Source: Streptomyces jeddahensis
GTDB lineage: Bacteria; Actinomycetota; Actinomycetes; Streptomycetales; Streptomycetaceae
Assembly: GCF_001642995.1 (NCBI RefSeq)
Contig: NZ_LOHS01000206.1
Location: 22,424-86,423 of the forward strand
Direction of reading: 5' to 3'
Length of the DNA: 64,000 bases
Shown here one piece after another: positions 24,591 to 33,010 of this stretch. The notes under the pieces are model-generated. The model had not been told where the DNA came from. It did not search any database and saw only the letters and a program-made list of their open reading frames with translations. Both the position numbers and the translations under genes were made by a program. How positions within the stretch are numbered: position 1 is the first letter of the stretch; the number at the start of each line of letters is the position of its first letter.

Positions 24591-26251
24591 AAACGGAGCA
24601 CGTCAGGACGAGCCACCCGACGCAAGCCGGAGGCAACGCGACCGCAGGCCCGGCCACGAGCGTGCCCGTCGACCGCGTACAGCCAACCGGCCGGACCACG
24701 ACCATCACCGCTCCCGCAGGTCGCAGCGGCAGAGCCGCCGACCCGACGGGACAAGCCGGCGGGCCGCGCCGTCAGCGGTTTCCCCCAGCGCTCCGGCGCC
24801 GGCCCGCCCCTTGGCTCGCTCTCGTCGCCCTTGCGTACGCCACCGTCCAGCTCGCCGCCGTCGTCCCGCACATCGGGCACGTTCTCGGCTGGGACGAGAC
24901 CGTCTACGTGTCGCAGGTCGACCCGCGCACCCCCGCCGCGTACTTCAGCGCCCCGCGCTCGCGCGGCATCAGCATGCTGGTGGCGCCCGTGCTCGCCGTG
25001 ACGTCGGACCCCTTCGTCCTGCGGATCGTGCTCGCGCTGCTGTCGGCGGCCGCGCTGTATGCCGCGTTCCGGGTCTGGCGGCCCCTGGTGGGGCGTGGCA
25101 CGACGGCGCTCGCCGCGCTGCTGTTCGCGGGCCTGTGGACGACCATCCTGTACGGTCCGCAGGCCATGCCCAACCTGTGGGTGGCGCTCGGTGCGGTCGC
25201 CACAGCAGGCTGGTTCCTCAGGACGGGGAGGGGCGCGCGGCGGTCTGCGCCCTGGTGGATGGCCGCCTGCCTCGCCGCCACCGCCCTCCTGCGCCTGCCG
25301 GACGCGGGCTGGCTCGCCCTCCCCCTCATCGGCACGGCCGCCCTCATACGCGAACGGCGCCGCGCCCTCCCCTGGCTGCTCGGCGGGCTCGCCGCGGGCG
25401 GTGCCCAGTGGGTGGTCGAGGCGTACCGCCGGTTCGGCGGAATCCCGCAGCGGCTGCGGGTGTCCGGCGCCACCGAGGGCGGGATGAGCCCGCACCTCAA
25501 CCTTGGCAACGCATGGCGTGCCCTCAATGGTCCCGATCTGTGCCGCCCCTGCACCGTCCCGCTCCGCCATCCCGAACTGACCGTCTGGTGGCTGGCGCTG
25601 CCGCTGCTCACGGCGGCGGCCCTCGTCCTCGCGTTCGCGGACCACCGTCGTGGCAGGGTCGGCGCCGACGCGCGCACCCCCGCCGGCACGGCCCGTCCCT
25701 TCGCGGTCACCGCCGTCCCCGTGGCCTGCGCCGCGTCACTCGCCGTGCCCTATCTCCTGCTGCTCGGCTACTTCGCCCCGCGCTTCCTGCTGCCGACGTA
25801 CGCGCTGCTCGCCCTCCCCATCGCGGCGCTGCTCATCCGGGCCGCGCGCGCCCGGGCCCTGCTCGCTGCCGCCGTCGCCCTGGCCGTCGCGGGGCAACTC
25901 GGCTCCCAGTACGCGGTGCTCGAGCGCCTGACAGCGGAGGCGGCCGCCGTCGACCACCGGTACCAGACGGCCGCCGACGACCTGCACGCCCTCGGATTGC
26001 GCGCCCCGTGCCTGGTCACAGGTCCGCGGGCACTCCCGGTGGCGTACGACGCGGGCTGCGCGTCCGCCGAGACGAGCGGCAACAACCGCTCCGTCACCAC
26101 CAGGGAGCTCCTGCACCGGGCGGGCCGGCAGCCGACCGTCGCCCTGACCGCCGGCGGCCGCCGTCCTCCGCGGTACGCCCTCGGCTGGACCGCGCACGTG
26201 CTGCCGGGCACGGGCGGCTGGACGGCGTGGCGCGCTCCGTCGCAGCGGTGA
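24587..26251 (+). CDS. GT-C family membrane glycosyltransferase-like protein
   Basis: 554 residues. A ~75-residue hydrophilic N-terminus is followed by about 10-11 hydrophobic helices. The first extracytoplasmic loop carries the acidic motif HVLGWDETVYVSQVDP, the catalytic Asp/Glu pattern of GT-C enzymes that use polyprenyl-phosphate sugars. A C-terminal soluble domain of about 110 residues follows (LHALGLRAPCLVTGPRALP). GGGGAGG precedes ATG 24587. Acceptor and donor are unknown. It is divergent from the MprA-like two-component genes, which may regulate it. Confidence 0.8.
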   Translation: MKTEHVRTSHPTQAGGNATAGPATSVPVDRVQPTGRTTTITAPAGRSGRAADPTGQAGGPRRQRFPPALRRRPAPWLALVALAYATVQLAAVVPHIGHVLGWDETVYVSQVDPRTPAAYFSAPRSRGISMLVAPVLAVTSDPFVLRIVLALLSAAALYAAFRVWRPLVGRGTTALAALLFAGLWTTILYGPQAMPNLWVALGAVATAGWFLRTGRGARRSAPWWMAACLAATALLRLPDAGWLALPLIGTAALIRERRRALPWLLGGLAAGGAQWVVEAYRRFGGIPQRLRVSGATEGGMSPHLNLGNAWRALNGPDLCRPCTVPLRHPELTVWWLALPLLTAAALVLAFADHRRGRVGADARTPAGTARPFAVTAVPVACAASLAVPYLLLLGYFAPRFLLPTYALLALPIAALLIRAARARALLAAAVALAVAGQLGSQYAVLERLTAEAAAVDHRYQTAADDLHALGLRAPCLVTGPRALPVAYDAGCASAETSGNNRSVTTRELLHRAGRQPTVALTAGGRRPPRYALGWTAHVLPGTGGWTAWRAPSQR

Positions 26252-26308
26252 ACGGCACGCCCTGCGTCGCAGGGCTCGGCGACCCGCGCGCCAGCGAACC
26301 GCGCCCGG

Positions 26309-27055
26309 TCAGCCGACCCGGAGCGCCGCCAGCTGCTGCTCGAAGGGGATCACTTCCAGCGGCTTGCCGTCGGTCTCGCCCGCGGGCCTGCGAGCCGCAG
26401 GTACCGACTCCGCCGACCCCGCCGAACCCATCTGCGCCAACGACTCCGCCGACCCCACCTGCGCCACCTGCGCCAACGGCTCCACAGGCCGGCCCACCGC
26501 CCCCATCAGCGCCGCGAGCTCCCCGCCCGCCCGTTCGATACGGGCCGCGAGGCCGTCCGCGCCCCAGTCCTCGGACGCGGCGTACACCGCCGTCGGCACG
26601 ACGACGGCCCGCAGGTACGCGAACAGCGGGCGCAACGCGTGCTCCAAGACGAGCGAGTGGCGGGCCGTGCCGCCGGTCGCCGCGATCAGGACCGGCTTTC
26701 CGGCGAGGGCGTCCTTGTCGATCACATCGAAGAACGACTTGAACAGGCCGCTGTAGGAGGCGGTGAAGACCGGCGTGACGACGATCAGTCCGTCCGCGCC
26801 CGTCACGGCGTCGATGGCGCGGCTCAGCGCCGGGCCGGGGAAGCCGGTGACGAAGTTGTTGGCGATCTCCACGGCCAGGTCGCGCAGTTCGACCACCTGC
26901 GGTTCCGTGTCCGCCGGGAGCCGCTCCACGGTCGCGGCCGCCAGCCGGTCGGCCAGCAGCCGGGTGGACGACGGGACGCTCAGCCCGGCCGATACGACGA
27001 CGAGCTTCATGCCTGCGTCCTTCATGCCTGCGAGCTTCATGCCTGCGTCCTTCAT
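26309..27055 (-). CDS. NADPH-dependent FMN reductase (CE1759-type) with repeated N-terminus
   Basis: 248 residues. The flavodoxin-like core starts at MKLVVVSAGLSVPSSTRLLADRL (described from its first residues) and includes VTPVFTASYSGLFKSFFD and ATGGTARHSLVLEHALRPLFAY. Ahead of it are three extra 5-residue units (MKDAG, MKLAG, MKDAG) from a 15-bp tandem repeat, giving four in-frame ATGs at 27055, 27040, 27025 and 27010. The perfect AGGAGGTGA serves the first, which overlaps the LLM gene stop. A second repeat near the C-terminus gives AQVGSAES/AQMGSAGSAES. It probably supplies reduced FMN to the LLM monooxygenase encoded upstream. Confidence 0.88.
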   Translation of the reverse strand: MKDAGMKLAGMKDAGMKLVVVSAGLSVPSSTRLLADRLAAATVERLPADTEPQVVELRDLAVEIANNFVTGFPGPALSRAIDAVTGADGLIVVTPVFTASYSGLFKSFFDVIDKDALAGKPVLIAATGGTARHSLVLEHALRPLFAYLRAVVVPTAVYAASEDWGADGLAARIERAGGELAALMGAVGRPVEPLAQVAQVGSAESLAQMGSAGSAESVPAARRPAGETDGKPLEVIPFEQQLAALRVG

Positions 27056-27057
27056 GC
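27003..27057 (-). repeat. 15-bp tandem repeat that multiplies the start codon
   Basis: Alternating units GCAGGCATGAAGGAC and GCAGGCATGAAGCTC occur at exact 15-bp spacing over four copies. They lie across the LLM/FMN reductase junction. Confidence 0.9.
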
Positions 27058-28164
27058 CTGCGTCACCTCCTGGTTCTCCTCAGCGGCCTGGGCCTGGGCG
27101 GCGGCGACGCGCGCCGCATGCGTCGGCGCGTCCGGCACATCGGCGGGGCGGCCCTTGGCGAACTCCTCGCGCAGCACCGGCACGACCTCCTCGCCGAGCA
27201 TGTCGAGCTGCTCGAGGACGGTCTTGAGCGGCAGACCCGCGTGGTCCATCAGGAACAGCTGGCGCTGGTAGTCGCCGACGTAGTCGCGGAAGGACAGCGT
27301 CCGTTCGATGACCTGCTGCGGGGAACCGACGGTCAGCGGGGTCTGCTCGCTGAAGTCCTCCAGCGAGGGGCCGTGCCCGTAGACCGGGGCGTTGTCGAAG
27401 TACGGCCGGAACTCGCGCACCGCGTCCTGCGAGTTCTTCCGCATGAAGACCTGGCCGCCGAGGCCGACGATGGCCTGCTCGGGGGTGCCGTGGCCGTAGT
27501 GCGCGTACCGCGTGCGGTAGAGCTCGACCATCTTCTGGGTGTGCTCCTTCGGCCAGAAGATGTTGTTGTGGAAGAAGCCGTCGCCGTAGTACGCGGCCTG
27601 CTCGGCGATCTCCGGGGAGCGGATGGAGCCGTGCCAGACGAAGGGCGGTACGCCGTCGAGCGGCCGCGGCGTCGAGGTGAAGGACTGCAGCGGCGTACGG
27701 AACCGGCCCTCCCATGTCACGACGTCCTCGCGCCACAGGCGGTGCAGCAGCGCGTAGTTTTCGATGGCGAGCGGTATGCCCTGGCGGATGTCCTGTCCGA
27801 ACCACGGGTAGACCGGGCCGGTGTTGCCGCGGCCCATCATCAGGTCCATGCGGCCCTCCGCCAGATGCTGGAGCATCGCGAAGTCCTCGGCGATCTTCAC
27901 CGGGTCGTTGGTGGTGATCAGGGTCGTCGAGGTGGAGAGGATCAGCCGTTCCGTACGGGCGGCGATGTAGCCGAGCATCGTCGTCGGGGAGGACGGGACG
28001 AACGGCGGGTTGTGGTGCTCACCGGTCGCGAAGACGTCGAGCCCGACCTCCTCGGCCTTCAGCGCGATCGCGACCATCGCCTTGATGCGCTCGTGCTCGG
28101 TCGGTGTCCGGCCGGTGGTCGGGTCGGGCGTGACATCGCCGACGCTGAAGATGCCGAACTGCAT
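27052..28164 (-). CDS. LLM-class flavin-dependent oxidoreductase (CE1758-type)
   Basis: 370 residues, luciferase-like TIM barrel that uses reduced flavin to oxygenate or oxidise an unknown substrate. Landmarks: MQFGIFSVGDVTPDP start, ATGEHHNPPFVPSSP, LMMGRGNTGPVYPWFGQD, PPFVWHGSIRSPE, YYGDGFFHNNIF. Its last codons (ENQEVTQA) encode the Shine-Dalgarno of the next gene, and the two overlap by 4 nt, so reductase and oxygenase are made together. Confidence 0.92.
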   Translation of the reverse strand: MQFGIFSVGDVTPDPTTGRTPTEHERIKAMVAIALKAEEVGLDVFATGEHHNPPFVPSSPTTMLGYIAARTERLILSTSTTLITTNDPVKIAEDFAMLQHLAEGRMDLMMGRGNTGPVYPWFGQDIRQGIPLAIENYALLHRLWREDVVTWEGRFRTPLQSFTSTPRPLDGVPPFVWHGSIRSPEIAEQAAYYGDGFFHNNIFWPKEHTQKMVELYRTRYAHYGHGTPEQAIVGLGGQVFMRKNSQDAVREFRPYFDNAPVYGHGPSLEDFSEQTPLTVGSPQQVIERTLSFRDYVGDYQRQLFLMDHAGLPLKTVLEQLDMLGEEVVPVLREEFAKGRPADVPDAPTHAARVAAAQAQAAEENQEVTQA

Positions 28165-28328
28165 GGCTGATCATCCTTCGCAGGGGTGGTTGACGATTCA
28201 ACTACGCCTGCGAAACGGTGAGCGGGCCGGGGCTATTCCCGGCCCGGCGTACGGACGTCTTCCCTGGCCCGCGTACGGACGTCTTCCCGGCCCGGAGTAC
28301 GGACGTCGAGCGCGGACATCGAGGCGGC

Positions 28329-28949
28329 CTACGGACGGATCCACCCCGGATCGCGCCCGGTCTCCCCCAGCAGCCGCTCGAAGTCGGAGGCCCCGTCCGG
28401 CACCGGGACGGGATCGGCGAAGAGGCCCATCTTCCGGGCAGTGGGCGCCATCTCGGCGACGGCGTCGCCCAGCGTCTGCAGGACGCCGGTGGCCGCCGGG
28501 TCCGGGCGGTACTCCTGGCCGGTGGCGCGCGCCAGGTCCCAGACGTGCACCGTCAGGTCGAGCAGGACCATGCAGCCGACGGTGCGCGCCGGAAGGCTCA
28601 TCGCTCCCGTGGTGCCCTCCTCGGCACCGGGCGCGGACCACGCGGCCACCAGCCGCTCCGTCTCCTCGGCGAACCGCTCGCGCCAGTCGCCACCGGCGCC
28701 CACGTGGTCCGGCGTGCTGCCGAAGTCCGCGGGCTTCTTGGCCGCCAGCTCCTGGAACTGCACGACCACATGGAAGAGGTGGTTGAGCAGCTCACGGACG
28801 TCGTAGTCGGCGCAGGGGGTGGGGGCCGTGAGCTGGTCGTCGGCGATGGCCCGGACGACCGGGACGGCCCGTGCGGCGGCCACGGCGAGGAGCTCGCCGA
28901 CGGCGTGCGCGCCAGGCACTGTGGGCGCGGGGATGTCGATGTCGCTCAT
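28329..28949 (-). CDS. TIGR03086-type metal-binding (mycothiol-dependent maleylpyruvate isomerase N-domain) protein
   Basis: 206 residues, DinB-like four-helix fold. Conserved stretches: TPCADYDVRELLNHLFHVVVQ (metal-ligand His), WRERFAEETERLVAAW and LLDLTVHVWDLARATGQ (His ligand). Such actinobacterial proteins are thought to be thiol-dependent transferases using mycothiol; the substrate is unknown. ATG 28949 has no Shine-Dalgarno but TACCGT exactly 6 nt before it, indicating a leaderless message. Confidence 0.85.
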   Translation of the reverse strand: MSDIDIPAPTVPGAHAVGELLAVAAARAVPVVRAIADDQLTAPTPCADYDVRELLNHLFHVVVQFQELAAKKPADFGSTPDHVGAGGDWRERFAEETERLVAAWSAPGAEEGTTGAMSLPARTVGCMVLLDLTVHVWDLARATGQEYRPDPAATGVLQTLGDAVAEMAPTARKMGLFADPVPVPDGASDFERLLGETGRDPGWIRP

Positions 28950-28955
28950 GCCCCG

Positions 28956-28961
28956 ACGGTA
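28956..28961 (-). promoter_or_regulatory. -10 box for leaderless TIGR03086 gene
   Basis: TACCGT on the minus strand, 6 nt from ATG 28949; no ribosome-binding site intervenes. Confidence 0.5.
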
Positions 28962-29024
28962 CGAGCGGCGGACCGGAGGCGGCTTGAAAAAATGCGACAG
29001 CGCCCGGCCGGGCCGCACGCCACG

Positions 29025-29030
29025 TACGAT
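29025..29030 (+). promoter_or_regulatory. -10 box for leaderless AraC-family gene
   Basis: TACGAT lies 6 nt before ATG 29037, and no Shine-Dalgarno is present. The divergent gene at 28949 has the mirror arrangement 70 bp away. Confidence 0.5.
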
Positions 29031-29036
29031 CCGGCC

Positions 29037-29912
29037 ATGGCCGCCACGCCGCGCCGCGACACCCGCGGCATCGTCGACGCCTCCGGCCTGATGTCCCGCG
29101 TGCGCTTCCGGCGCCACCTGCCCGCCGAGCCGCTGCGCCCCTACCTGGAGCACTACTGGCTGATCGACTGGGACCTCCCCGAGCCGTACGCCACGCACGT
29201 GGTGCCGCATCCGTCCGTGAACGTCGTCTTCCAGCGGCACGCGGACCGGGAACCGTTCGGCGAGGTCGCGGGCATCGGACTCGAACTGTTCAGCCAGAAG
29301 CTCGAGGGGCGCGGGCGGGTGTGCGGGGTGCAGTTCCGGCCCGGCGGCTTCCGGCCCTTCGCACCGGGGCGGCCGGTGGCGGAGTGGACGGGGCGGCGGC
29401 TGCCCCTCGAAGAGGTGTTCACGGACGCCAAGTCGCTGGTGGGGGCCCTGGACGCGGGTGCCTCGGACACGGACGCACTGGACGCCGCCGTGGAAACCGT
29501 CCTCGCGCCGGACGACGAGCACGCGCGCGTGGCCGCTCTCGACGCGTTCCTGCTGCGGCTCGGTCCGCGGCCCGACCCCCAGGCCGACCTCGCGATGGCT
29601 CTCGTCGACCGCATCCGCGGCGACCGCACGATCCGGCGTGTCTCCGCCTTCGCGCGGGCGGAGGGCCTGTCGGTACGGGCGCTGCAGCGGCTCTTCGCGG
29701 CGTACGTCGGCGTGGGACCGAAGTGGATCATCCTGCGGTACCGGATCCACGAGGCCCTGGAACGGGCCGAGTCCCAGCAGGCCGGGCAGACCGGGCAGGC
29801 CGTGGACTGGGCCGCCCTGGCGGCGGACCTCGGCTACGCCGACCAGGCCCACCTCGTCCGCGACTTCACGGCGACCGTGGGGGTGCCGCCCACGGCGTAC
29901 GCGCGAAGGTGA
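29037..29912 (+). CDS. AraC-family transcriptional regulator (DUF6597 N-domain)
   Basis: 291 residues. The N-terminal cupin-like DUF6597 domain runs from LRPYLEHYWLIDWDLPEPY to about residue 120, including VCGVQFRPGGFRPF. The C-terminal AraC/HTH_18 domain spans about 185-290 (IRRVSAFARAEGLSVRALQRLFAAYVGVGPKWI … DLGYADQAHLVRDFTATVGVPPTAY, conserved features only). It is divergent from the TIGR03086 gene, the most likely regulated neighbour. Confidence 0.9.
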   Translation: MAATPRRDTRGIVDASGLMSRVRFRRHLPAEPLRPYLEHYWLIDWDLPEPYATHVVPHPSVNVVFQRHADREPFGEVAGIGLELFSQKLEGRGRVCGVQFRPGGFRPFAPGRPVAEWTGRRLPLEEVFTDAKSLVGALDAGASDTDALDAAVETVLAPDDEHARVAALDAFLLRLGPRPDPQADLAMALVDRIRGDRTIRRVSAFARAEGLSVRALQRLFAAYVGVGPKWIILRYRIHEALERAESQQAGQTGQAVDWAALAADLGYADQAHLVRDFTATVGVPPTAYARR

Positions 29913-29965
29913 CCGGTTGATCTGACCGGCCGCGGCCAGAAGCAGGCGGGCAGAAGGAGCAGCGG

Positions 29966-30451
29966 TCAGAAGTAGTAGGAGTCCCCGGTGTCGAGCGCCA
30001 GCACCTTGTGCCGGTCGTTCTGCGGGTTCTTGTCCCGCGCTCCGCCGTTCCACACGGTGTCGATCTGGAGGGTCACCTCGGAGGGCGCGCCCGCGAGCCG
30101 TACCGCGATCACCATCCGCCGGCCCCAGCTGCCGGCCGCCAGCGCGCCGGTGCGGCACAGCACCGTACTGGTCCCGGCGCGGGCGCACTGCTCCGGCAGC
30201 TGCTGGATGGCCGCGAGGGGCGAGGACCAGCGCAGGCGGACGGTGGCGTCGGCCACGTTCGCCGGGCCGTGGTTCTGCGGAGTCAGCCAGAGTCCCACCT
30301 GGCCGTGCACCATGGCGACGTATCCGTGGTAGGCCATGTCGGCCTCGGGGCCGCCGGTCGCGGCGGGGGAGCCGGTCGCCGAGGGGGCGGCTGCTCCCAT
30401 GACCATCACCGCGCTGGCGCTTGCCGCGCACAGTGCCCGCAAGATCCGCAT
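29966..30451 (-). CDS. Secreted protein of unknown function
   Basis: 161 residues. ATG 30451 is preceded by GGAGGAG. The signal peptide has an Ala-rich core (LCAASASAVMVMGAAAPSA), and mature sequence begins near residue 30. The mature part reads like a beta-sandwich domain (GYVAMVHGQVGLWLTPQNHGPANVADATVRLRW, partial) and ends LALDTGDSYYF. Two Cys (PEQCARAG, VLCRTG) could form a disulfide. No family assigned. Confidence 0.7.
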   Translation of the reverse strand: MRILRALCAASASAVMVMGAAAPSATGSPAATGGPEADMAYHGYVAMVHGQVGLWLTPQNHGPANVADATVRLRWSSPLAAIQQLPEQCARAGTSTVLCRTGALAAGSWGRRMVIAVRLAGAPSEVTLQIDTVWNGGARDKNPQNDRHKVLALDTGDSYYF

Positions 30452-30589
30452 TGCAGCTCCTCCGCGTCGCTCGCCCCCGGGGCCCTTAGGCCATCCCGAT
30501 ATATGCCACGTGACGCCCCGGCCAGCTCCGTCCAACCAGGTGACGACGCCCTGGCGCATCCAACCCGTTGACTCACCCGCCGTCGTGGT

Positions 30590-30632
30590 GTTGTGCCCAC
30601 CCCTTCCGCCCAGCGGAACGACTGCCCACAAC
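30590..30632. repeat. Palindromic intergenic repeat, copy 1
   Basis: The element opens GTTGTGCCCACC and closes CTGCCCACAAC around a TTCCGCCCAGCGGAA core. It lies in the divergent spacer upstream of the SDR gene. Related copies occur at 37142, 53958 and 54140. Confidence 0.7.
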
Positions 30633-30736
30633 GGTCACGGAACCACCCGCATGACCCCGCCGGCAGCCCGCCTATCCTTGCTGCCGGACCGAGATGGCCC
30701 AGGTAGCCGAGGTACCCGACGCCGAGGAGCAGCCCC

Positions 30737-31507
30737 ATGACCGCCGCGCACGCCGCCGCCCCCACCGCCGTCGTCACCGGTGCCAGCAGCGGCATCGGCG
30801 CCGCGACCGCCCGTCAGCTGGCCGCGGCGGGCTTCCACGTCGTCCTCACCGCGCGCCGCAAGGACCGCATCGAGGCGCTGGCGGCGGAGCTCACCGAGGC
30901 CGGCCACCAGGCGACGGCGTATGCGCTGGACATCACGGACCGCGCGGCCGTGGACGACTTCGCCGCGTCGCTCGACCACGTCGAGGTGCTGGTCAACAAC
31001 GCGGGCGGCGCGCTCGGCGCCGACCCCGTCGCCACCGGCGACCCGGCCGAGTGGCGCCAGATGTACGAGACGAACGTCATCGGCACCCTCCACGTCACCC
31101 AGGCCCTCCTGCCCGCCCTCGTCGCCAGCGGTGACGGCACGGTCGTCGTGCTCTCCTCCACCGCGGGCCACGGGACGTACGAGGGCGGCGCCGGCTACGT
31201 GGCCGCCAAGCACGCCGAACATGTGCTCGCCGAGACGCTCCGCCTTGAGATCGTCGGCCAGCCCGTCCGCGTCATAGAGATCGCGCCCGGCATGGTCAAG
31301 ACCGACGAGTTCGCGGTGACCCGCTACCGCGGCGACGCCGACCAGGCCGCCAAGGTCTACGCGGGCGTGACCGAGCCGCTCACCGCCGACGACGTCGCCG
31401 ACACCATCACCTGGGCGGTCACCCGCCCCAGCCACGTCAACGTCGACCTCCTGATCCTCCGCCCCCGCGCCCAGGCCTCCAACACCAAGGTCCACCGGGA
31501 GCTGTGA
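30737..31507 (+). CDS. SDR-family NAD(P)-dependent oxidoreductase
   Basis: 256 residues, classical short-chain dehydrogenase. TGASSGIG (14-21) for dinucleotide, Asp65-region LDITD, NNAGG near 87-91, catalytic Ser in LSSTAGHG, Tyr154-x3-Lys158 (YVAAK), and PGMVKTDEF after the active site. GAGGAG lies seven nt before ATG. It resembles YdfG-type serine/3-hydroxy acid dehydrogenases, but the substrate is undetermined. Confidence 0.92.
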   Translation: MTAAHAAAPTAVVTGASSGIGAATARQLAAAGFHVVLTARRKDRIEALAAELTEAGHQATAYALDITDRAAVDDFAASLDHVEVLVNNAGGALGADPVATGDPAEWRQMYETNVIGTLHVTQALLPALVASGDGTVVVLSSTAGHGTYEGGAGYVAAKHAEHVLAETLRLEIVGQPVRVIEIAPGMVKTDEFAVTRYRGDADQAAKVYAGVTEPLTADDVADTITWAVTRPSHVNVDLLILRPRAQASNTKVHREL

Positions 31508-31735
31508 GCCGGTAGCCGGTAGAGGGACCAGTCCGGCCCCGGTCCGGCTCCCGGGCCCCCGGTCCCGCTACTCCCACCGGGCTACCCCCACCGGGTCAAT
31601 CAGGCCGCCCGGAGGTGTCCCGGGCCAGGGCAGCGCGTACAAGGCATATGCGGGGAAACGGCGAAGGCGGCTGTCTTCCGCCCGTCCATATGCGCGTCAG
31701 CCGCGCTCGTCGTCCTGGAACGGGAGTAGTACGCG

Positions 31736-32941
31736 ATGACCGAAACCGGCAAAGCAATCAAGTGTCCGTTCGACTTCAGCGAGGGCATGGAGTTCGATCC
31801 CTCCCTCGCCGCGCTCATGGAGCGCGACACCATCGCCCGTATCCGGCTGCCGTACGGCGAAGGCGACGCCTGGCTGGTCACCGGGTTCGACGACGTGCGG
31901 CAGGTGACCACCGATCACCGGTTCAGCCGGGCGGGGATCATGGGGCACGACTATCCGCGGCTGACACCGGAGCCGATCGTCTCGCCGGAGTCGATCAACG
32001 TGATCGACCCGCCGCGCTCCACCCGGCTGCGGCATCTGGCCTCGCAGGCCTTCACCAACCGGCACGTGGAACGGATGCGCCAGTCGATCGTGGGGCTCAC
32101 CGACGCCCTGCTCGACGAGATGGCCCAGCAGGGACCGCCGGCGGATCTCGTCCGCCATCTGTCGGACCGGCTCCCCCAGCACACCATCTGCGAGGTGCTC
32201 GGGATCGCGCCGGAGGACCGGCCCCGGATGCAGGAGTACGCGCATCAGCTGCTCTCCACCGGCCCGGACAGCCGTGAGACCGCGGCGACCGCCAAGGCGG
32301 AGCTGCGGGAGTACTTCGGCGGGCTGGTCGCCGAGCGGCGCAGGAACCCGGGCGAGGACCTGATCAGTGCGCTGGCCGCCGCCAAGGACGGCGATGACGC
32401 ACTCGACGACCAGGAACTGGCCGTCATGTGCCTGACGCTGATGCTCAGCGGGCACGACACGGCCACCTGCGAGATCAGCGACATCTCCTACCTCCTCCTG
32501 ACCCGGCCCGAACTGATGGAGCAGCTCAGGACACGGCCGGAGACCCTGACCGCCGTCCTCGACGAGCTGCTGCGCTACATCCCGTTCCGCAAGGGGGTCG
32601 GCATCCCCCGAGTGGCGCTGGAGGACGTGGAGATGGGCGGGGTGAAGATCCGGAAGGGCGACTTCGTCCATGTCTCGTATCTGACGGCGAACCGCGATCC
32701 CAAGCGGTTCCCGGACCCCGACACCATCGACCCGAACCGGCCCCCCACACCACACATGACCTTCGGCTGGGGCGGCCACCGGTGCATCGCCGCGCCGCTG
32801 GCGATGGCGGAGCTGGAGGTGGCCATCGGGCGGCTGGTGGAGAGGTTCCCGGGGCTGCGGCTTGCGGTGCCCGCGGAGGAGGTGCGCTGGGACACGGAGA
32901 CGATCCGGCGCTTCCCGCTCGAACTGCCGGTCGCCTGGTAG
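31736..32941 (+). CDS. Cytochrome P450 (CYP107/105-like class)
   Basis: 401 residues, soluble bacterial P450. I-helix LMLSGHDTATCEIS (acid-alcohol pair Asp-Thr), ExxR as ELLRYIP, haem-ligand Cys350 in FGWGGHRCIAAPLAMAELE. Position +2 after the Cys is Ala rather than the usual Gly. GGGAG lies nine nt upstream of ATG. No ferredoxin gene is adjacent, so it must use redox partners encoded elsewhere. The substrate is unknown; secondary-metabolite hydroxylation is typical of the class. Confidence 0.93.
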   Translation: MTETGKAIKCPFDFSEGMEFDPSLAALMERDTIARIRLPYGEGDAWLVTGFDDVRQVTTDHRFSRAGIMGHDYPRLTPEPIVSPESINVIDPPRSTRLRHLASQAFTNRHVERMRQSIVGLTDALLDEMAQQGPPADLVRHLSDRLPQHTICEVLGIAPEDRPRMQEYAHQLLSTGPDSRETAATAKAELREYFGGLVAERRRNPGEDLISALAAAKDGDDALDDQELAVMCLTLMLSGHDTATCEISDISYLLLTRPELMEQLRTRPETLTAVLDELLRYIPFRKGVGIPRVALEDVEMGGVKIRKGDFVHVSYLTANRDPKRFPDPDTIDPNRPPTPHMTFGWGGHRCIAAPLAMAELEVAIGRLVERFPGLRLAVPAEEVRWDTETIRRFPLELPVAW

Positions 32942-32967
32942 GGCACCGGCCTGTGGCCAGGTAGAGC

Positions 32968-32999
32968 AGCTGCCCGAGGGCCTCGGCCCTCGGGCAGCT
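32968..32999. terminator. Bidirectional terminator between P450 and rtcB
   Basis: A perfect 13-bp stem (AGCTGCCCGAGGG at 32968-32980, complement at 32987-32999) with a 6-nt loop separates two convergent genes. Confidence 0.85.
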
Positions 33000-33010
33000 C
33001 AAGGCTCCAC

